NCBI RefSeq assembly: GCF_002933775.1
Contig: NZ_BEWV01000204.1
Location: 1 to 64,000 of the forward strand
From: Prevotella sp. MGM1
Lineage (GTDB): Bacteria > Bacteroidota > Bacteroidia > Bacteroidales > Bacteroidaceae
Direction: 5' to 3'
DNA length: 64,000 nucleotides
The notes under the pieces: generated by a model
The model's input: the letters and a program-made list of their open reading frames with translations, nothing else
What the model was told of the DNA's origin: nothing
Databases searched by the model: none
In this document: piece by piece, positions 59,533 to 64,000 of the stretch
Numbering within the stretch: the first letter of the stretch is position 1
How the letters are laid out: the number at the start of each line of letters is the position of its first letter
Position numbers and translations under genes: made by a program

Positions 59533-62500
59533 TTAAAACGGTAAATCTTCTTGTGACGGATCAACCGGGTTTCCCGGAGCTGGATTCCCGGAAACAGGAG
59601 ATGCGGGTGCCGAAATCAGCGCCCGTTTTCGCTGCCGTGAATCAAGGTAGTTGCGCCAGCGTTCCTGCTCCTCCAAAGATAGAGAGACCACGTTTCCCTC
59701 ATCATCCACGATTGGTGTCGGGTCTGGCAGGGAGAGAAAATGCGTATAGACCTTCATCAGTTCATCGTTATTCTCAGGTATGCTATCCTTGCCCTGTCGA
59801 TAGAAATACACTGCGTGCTCCGTGCGTTGCAGTTCGCGTATCTGCTTGGGATGAATGGTGGTATCATCCTCCCACTCACGTCCCACAAAGTAGCGTCGCG
59901 TACACCAGGCCTGGTGTGCAAAATAATTTGTCTCGACCGCTTTCTTGAGCGTCTTTCCATCCGCACGCTTGAAAAGTTGCGGAGGATTCATCAGGATGCC
60001 AGCCGTCTCGCAATAATCGAGCACGCGCCGTTTGAACGCCTTTGGAGAAAAGCTGTCCGTCTTATTTTTAGAGGCTTCTGCAAAATCAGACTTATATTCC
60101 TCAAGCATAGAGTCAAGGTCAATGGGGATGCCATAAACCTCCCGCTCGAAGAAGACACGCGCAAAGCGGAGGAAAGCCTCGCCGAGCGACTGAGTAAGTG
60201 TTCGTTGCTCCATATATTTTTTCTGTGCATCCACCTTCTCATCGTAGCGCATAACAAACTGTACCGAAAGCGCACAAATCATGGCTATCTGGTTACGTGA
60301 AGATGCGGACAACTTATCGGGCGAGACCGCATTAAAATCCGGCATAATGTCAGAAATATAACGGGCCGCCTTATTCTTCATAATGTTCTGCCCGCAGAAA
60401 CGATGAGAGAAGCCACCAAGACAGACACGACGCATGGTAGAGTCGTCAAGGTCGTGAAGCGGATAATTAGATGTGACCACATGACCTGGACCTTCAGACA
60501 GCGGTATTGTGATGCGATCCTTGTACATATATCTCACGGAAAAATCACCTGTCGTGAGATTATATAATTTTCCGAAGTCAAGAGTTTGATCTACGTCCTC
60601 CCAATGCACGATACGATGCTTATGGTGCTGGTATTCGGCAAGGTTAGACGAAAACTCCTTATTGGAAATCAGGTCGCGACCATTTACGTTCAAAATATGC
60701 GCCGCACAACCCGCGAAGATGCGCACGAAAGTAGATTTTCCAGAGCCACCCTCAGCGCGGTTGGCAGCAGTCACCACATTCTCTATCAGATAAGAAATGC
60801 AATTAGACTTAGAATCACGATAGCGCCACAACATACGGCCGAGACAGAAGACAAGATTGGCAAAGCGGCAATCCAGTTCCATCTGCTCCTCAGAAGAGAA
60901 CTCACGACCATCATGCAGCAGTTCCTGCTCATGTTCCCATTCCTCATTGGCAAAGCCACGCAACACACGAAGCGTAGGCCACAATTCAGCCTCCTTCTTT
61001 CCTTTCCAATCCACTATCCAACGATGAGACTGTGCCCATAGAGCAAGTTCATTTTCTTCCTGCGCCAGTTGTTGAAGCGTATAAAGCGGTTTGCCAAGAT
61101 CGTCTTTCTGCGTGCGTTTCCGCTGAATATCGTCCTTACGCTTGCGGTAAGCAGGATTTTCTGAAATATCAAAAGGAAGGTTACGGATAGGTGTCATGTT
61201 CCAGTGAAGCAATGCCGCACGATCCACATTGAAGTCGATGCTGTCATAAGTGCACATGGATATTTCTTTCTCCGTGATGCGCAATGCCCCATTATCGTAG
61301 AAAAAGTGCTCCACATGTCGTCCATAACCATCTGTATAGTTCAGTTTTACAGCAGGAAGAGAAGCTATCGTCTTCTCGTTAATCTCCTTATTCGCCCGGA
61401 GAACAGCCTGCACCATCTTCTCGTATTCGTCCGGGGTGGAACGTTCATCGTTCACCTGGCGAGCATACTCCTTGAGCTTCTCAATCGTAGCCTGCACCAT
61501 AGATGCAGCATCCAGTTCGTCGGCAAAAGGACCATCGATGTGGATATATCGTCCAATCTTATCCGGCTCATCAGTCCGCACATCACGAGCATAACCCGCA
61601 GAAGCCATAAACTCCCATAAAGTAGCAGGATTGATGGTATAGAAAACCTCCTTAACAATGCCATTCCTGTCACGCTTCTCCTTGCGCTCGAACGGGTCAG
61701 AGCAAAGGGCCGAAGTGATGCAGGCAGAGAAAAGGCGGTTGATGTCATAATCGTACTGAGAACCCTCACGTGGCAACATACGATAAGAAAGAAAAAAGTC
61801 GCGAACGGAAGACACCGGATTACAGTAGAGCCGAGGAAAAAACAAGTGCGCCCGGTCGGAGACTGTCCCAGGTAGTTCCGCCCGCATTATAGAGCGGTAT
61901 CGGCAGCTTATGTCACGCGCATGGAGACGCTGCTTGTTAGACGATGGAAACAACGTATAAAGATTATCCGCAAAACGGTACATTTTGTTGTAATGAACCG
62001 AAGAAAACGGCACATCTCCATAGGGGAAACAAACATGAAACCATCGAGATCCAAATTGTGAGGGATAAGTATGACGGAGCGCCTTCAAATGATAGTATGT
62101 GGCAATAGCATCAGGAGCAGTAGCACAGAAGATGATGTTACGCGCCTTGATGTCCTTCTCCTTGATTTTCTCTTCCTTTTGCTCAGCCTTGAGTGTCCCA
62201 CGTTCATTCACATCCTCCATCCATATTGTACGAGAATGCTCATATACCTCAGACGCGTCCGTCTCCTGTATGGCATCAAATACACCTGTATTGTCCGATG
62301 TGCGCAATTCAACAGCCCGTTTGAACATCTTGTCACCAGCCAGCCAGCGAGAAACCTTAGAAGAAGAATGCTCGTCCGTATTAGAGAACACCATGGGAGT
62401 AAGGTGGTCGTTAGCCGGAAAAAAAACACATCCGCAGTCCTCGCGTTCGTCATCAGCCAGGCAGATAAAGATAGGCGACCACGGAGTAGAAACAAGCACC

Positions 62501-63168
62501 TCAGACCGAGGCGTGCCCTGACGAGACACCTGCGGCAACGTTACTTTCAGCACGGCATAGACATGGAAATCCTGTTGAATCATAGATGGATGAAAATGCC
62601 ATGAAGACTGTTTATTTGGAGACTCGAAGCCATAATGCTCAATGCCATTGTGGTCGAGCCATGTGGTACATCCGAGTGCCGCGAGGTCCTGTGGGGTGAA
62701 GTCCGTCTTAGGCTCAAAAGAAAGCACCGACTGCGGGCGCTGAGCCATAATACGGTAGTCACGCTGGAGAAGTTCAGGCCACTTCTCAGTTATCTCCTCC
62801 ATGGTATGCCCGGCCCGGATTGCCAGTTCGAGACAGGCGCGACGCAAATCCTCCCCCACGCAGATGAACGTAGAAGGAGAAACATCATCCCTTTTCCACC
62901 AATAACCATAGCCATTGATAGCTGCAAACAGTTCTATTGCCCCGAATCCGGCACGAGAAGACCTGGTACACCGCCAATACTCCACCGGCCTGCCATATAG
63001 TCCTCCCCTCCGCTGCTTGTAGATGATAAAATGCGGCGTGCCGTTCTGCATCTTACAGAACGGACACCAACAAGCCACCTGTCCCTCCTCCGTCTGTTGG
63101 TCTGAAGGATTGACAAGCAACGTAAGCGGGAGAGCCGCCAGTTCATCTATAAGAGGGTCGTAAATCAT
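59533..63168 (-). CDS. Primase-helicase with an SSB-like tip
   Basis: A 1,211-residue protein. Residues 28-80 hold a zinc-finger (CWCPFCKMQNG, then YWRCTRSSRAGFG) as in DnaG-type primases. A middle part with NIIFCATAPDAIATYYHLKAL may be the TOPRIM-like section. Around residue 805 lies an SF3/viral-type helicase: Walker A AEGGSGKSTF, Walker B IVHWEDVD, sensor GHVVTSNY and arginine RRVCLGGFSHRF. The last residues are SQEDLPF, the same tip as the neighbouring SSB candidate. It would unwind and prime phage DNA. Confidence 0.8.
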   Translation of the reverse strand: MIYDPLIDELAALPLTLLVNPSDQQTEEGQVACWCPFCKMQNGTPHFIIYKQRRGGLYGRPVEYWRCTRSSRAGFGAIELFAAINGYGYWWKRDDVSPSTFICVGEDLRRACLELAIRAGHTMEEITEKWPELLQRDYRIMAQRPQSVLSFEPKTDFTPQDLAALGCTTWLDHNGIEHYGFESPNKQSSWHFHPSMIQQDFHVYAVLKVTLPQVSRQGTPRSEVLVSTPWSPIFICLADDEREDCGCVFFPANDHLTPMVFSNTDEHSSSKVSRWLAGDKMFKRAVELRTSDNTGVFDAIQETDASEVYEHSRTIWMEDVNERGTLKAEQKEEKIKEKDIKARNIIFCATAPDAIATYYHLKALRHTYPSQFGSRWFHVCFPYGDVPFSSVHYNKMYRFADNLYTLFPSSNKQRLHARDISCRYRSIMRAELPGTVSDRAHLFFPRLYCNPVSSVRDFFLSYRMLPREGSQYDYDINRLFSACITSALCSDPFERKEKRDRNGIVKEVFYTINPATLWEFMASAGYARDVRTDEPDKIGRYIHIDGPFADELDAASMVQATIEKLKEYARQVNDERSTPDEYEKMVQAVLRANKEINEKTIASLPAVKLNYTDGYGRHVEHFFYDNGALRITEKEISMCTYDSIDFNVDRAALLHWNMTPIRNLPFDISENPAYRKRKDDIQRKRTQKDDLGKPLYTLQQLAQEENELALWAQSHRWIVDWKGKKEAELWPTLRVLRGFANEEWEHEQELLHDGREFSSEEQMELDCRFANLVFCLGRMLWRYRDSKSNCISYLIENVVTAANRAEGGSGKSTFVRIFAGCAAHILNVNGRDLISNKEFSSNLAEYQHHKHRIVHWEDVDQTLDFGKLYNLTTGDFSVRYMYKDRITIPLSEGPGHVVTSNYPLHDLDDSTMRRVCLGGFSHRFCGQNIMKNKAARYISDIMPDFNAVSPDKLSASSRNQIAMICALSVQFVMRYDEKVDAQKKYMEQRTLTQSLGEAFLRFARVFFEREVYGIPIDLDSMLEEYKSDFAEASKNKTDSFSPKAFKRRVLDYCETAGILMNPPQLFKRADGKTLKKAVETNYFAHQAWCTRRYFVGREWEDDTTIHPKQIRELQRTEHAVYFYRQGKDSIPENNDELMKVYTHFLSLPDPTPIVDDEGNVVSLSLEEQERWRNYLDSRQRKRALISAPASPVSGNPAPGNPVDPSQEDLPF

Positions 63169-63178
63169 TTCATAAGGA

Positions 63179-63826
63179 CTAACTTATATAAGACAAGCAA
63201 GTGTTTACGTTCCACGATGTACGCAAGGCATCGTAAAACGCATTATGCGGTTGTCCGTCAGCAACAGCCTCTTGTGGCAAAGGTGGAAGACACTCATACA
63301 ACTTCTCTGTATCAGCCGGAACAGAAGCATACCCGTTATTTATAGCCACCAGTTCAAGAATAAAAGAACGAGCATCGCGGAAATCCTGATGAGAGACAGG
63401 TAAAGGTATGTCATATTTGTTGCACACATGACGCAAGATGGCGATGTCGAAGTCAGCACCCTGTGCCCAAAGTGAAACCGTTTCGGCCTTTGTCAGTCCC
63501 TTGATGTCGGCAATCCATACGCAAAACTCACGGAACACCTCGTCGATAGGGTAACAATCACCATCCGCCAAGTTGTCACGCAATTCCTTTTGTTGCCCAG
63601 ACCACCACTGTATCGTATTCCTGTCAAAGTCAAATCCATCCATCACGCAAGAACGAAGATCCACCTTTGACTCAAACGTAGGCAACTCGTCTGGAAACAA
63701 ATCCGTGAGAGTCTTGGAACCACGCACCCAAGGCAATGCAGCAATCTGTATGACCGCAGCATGGGGATCGAGAGAACACGTTTCGAGGTCAAATGTTATA
63801 TCTATGTGTGTCAATTTCATTGTCAT
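63179..63826 (-). CDS. DEDD-family 3'-5' exonuclease
   Basis: A 215-residue exonuclease of the Rv2179c/DUF5051-like type. Conserved acids: Asp13 and Glu15 (FDLETC), the WAQGADFDIAIL segment, DARS, and the HNAFYDAL end (DEDDh). The ATG shares one base with the stop of the upstream gene (TAATG). It probably trims DNA or RNA during replication; proofreading is possible as no polymerase exonuclease is seen. Confidence 0.8.
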   Translation of the reverse strand: MTMKLTHIDITFDLETCSLDPHAAVIQIAALPWVRGSKTLTDLFPDELPTFESKVDLRSCVMDGFDFDRNTIQWWSGQQKELRDNLADGDCYPIDEVFREFCVWIADIKGLTKAETVSLWAQGADFDIAILRHVCNKYDIPLPVSHQDFRDARSFILELVAINNGYASVPADTEKLYECLPPLPQEAVADGQPHNAFYDALRTSWNVNTCLSYIS

Positions 63827-64000
63827 TATATATTTAGGAATTTATTTATAGTGAACCAAGTCACCGTGCAAGGATGCAGCCTATGCAGTGTGGCCTCAAT
63901 CAGCAGCGTCATATCCTTAAGAGAGCAAAAATGATAGTTAGGCCGAATCATAGACACCGCTATGCGCCAGAAGCCTTTACCATTCCTACGTATGCAGTCA
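63826..64000 (-). CDS. C-terminal part of an unknown gene (cut by the window)
   Basis: The frame is open to the right edge and ends at TAA 63826-63828. Fifty-eight residues: RRNGKGFWRIAVSMIRPN, then CSLKDMTLLIEATLHRLHP, ending TINKFLNI. The segment WRIAVSMIRPNYHFCS suggests a real protein. Product not recognised. Confidence 0.6.
   Translation of the reverse strand, partial: DCIRRNGKGFWRIAVSMIRPNYHFCSLKDMTLLIEATLHRLHPCTVTWFTINKFLNI

Overview
The window looks like about 64 kb of a tailed-phage genome (Caudoviricetes, long-tailed by its 1,927-residue tape measure) infecting a Bacteroidales host. Evidence for the host: promoters have the Bacteroidetes -7 element TAnnTTTG, one with a TTTG box 19 nt upstream; the lipoprotein carries the acidic run after its cysteine that exports lipoproteins in Bacteroidetes; and there is a BT4734/VirE-N type primase-like protein. 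Essentially every gene is on the minus strand, so transcription runs from high to low coordinates. I saw no integrase, tRNA, rRNA, IS element or CRISPR array. The right end is cut inside a gene.

Layout in transcription order. 64000-57747 is replication: a partial gene, a DEDD exonuclease, a 1,211-residue primase-helicase, a 200-residue protein with an SSB-like C-terminal tip, and a sliding clamp. 57754-54171 is the strangest part: a circularly permuted cytosine-C5 methyltransferase inside a tandem array of about ten mini-genes. The mini-genes resemble the segment that lies between motif VIII and motif IX in ordinary C5 methyltransferases. Nine carry a G6-G11 tract on the coding strand, and in six the overlapping start codon is out of frame with the conserved C-terminal half. 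54083-50519 is a late tail unit. 50395-41551 is tape measure, unknowns, an acyl carrier protein and a beta-ketoacyl synthase. 40524-31452 is a middle unit (membrane protein, primase-like protein, ThyX, radical SAM, methyltransferase, unknowns). 31146-27631 is head protease/scaffold, major capsid and a probable tail tube protein. 27442-23549 is terminase. 23400-15883 is tail genes plus a diversity-generating retroelement (DGR): target, template repeat and reverse transcriptase. 15768-10733 is a giant tail protein and the amidase. 10664-2853 is portal, holin and tail/neck proteins. 2637-1042 is a regulator and small genes ending in a lipoprotein, followed by a terminator.

Regulation can be partly read from the sequence. 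Six units start with a shared phage promoter: TTTGTCCC (one copy GTTGTCCC), then TAnCTTTG or TATTTTTG, with exactly 25 nt between TTTG/GTTG and TA, usually 23-29 nt before the start codon. In several cases this promoter follows directly on a hairpin terminator, so the genome reads as end-to-end transcription units. The middle unit instead has a canonical host promoter with a 19-nt spacer. The DGR sits inside a late structural unit. Between its target gene and template repeat is a series of perfect hairpins, probably part of a structured template RNA.
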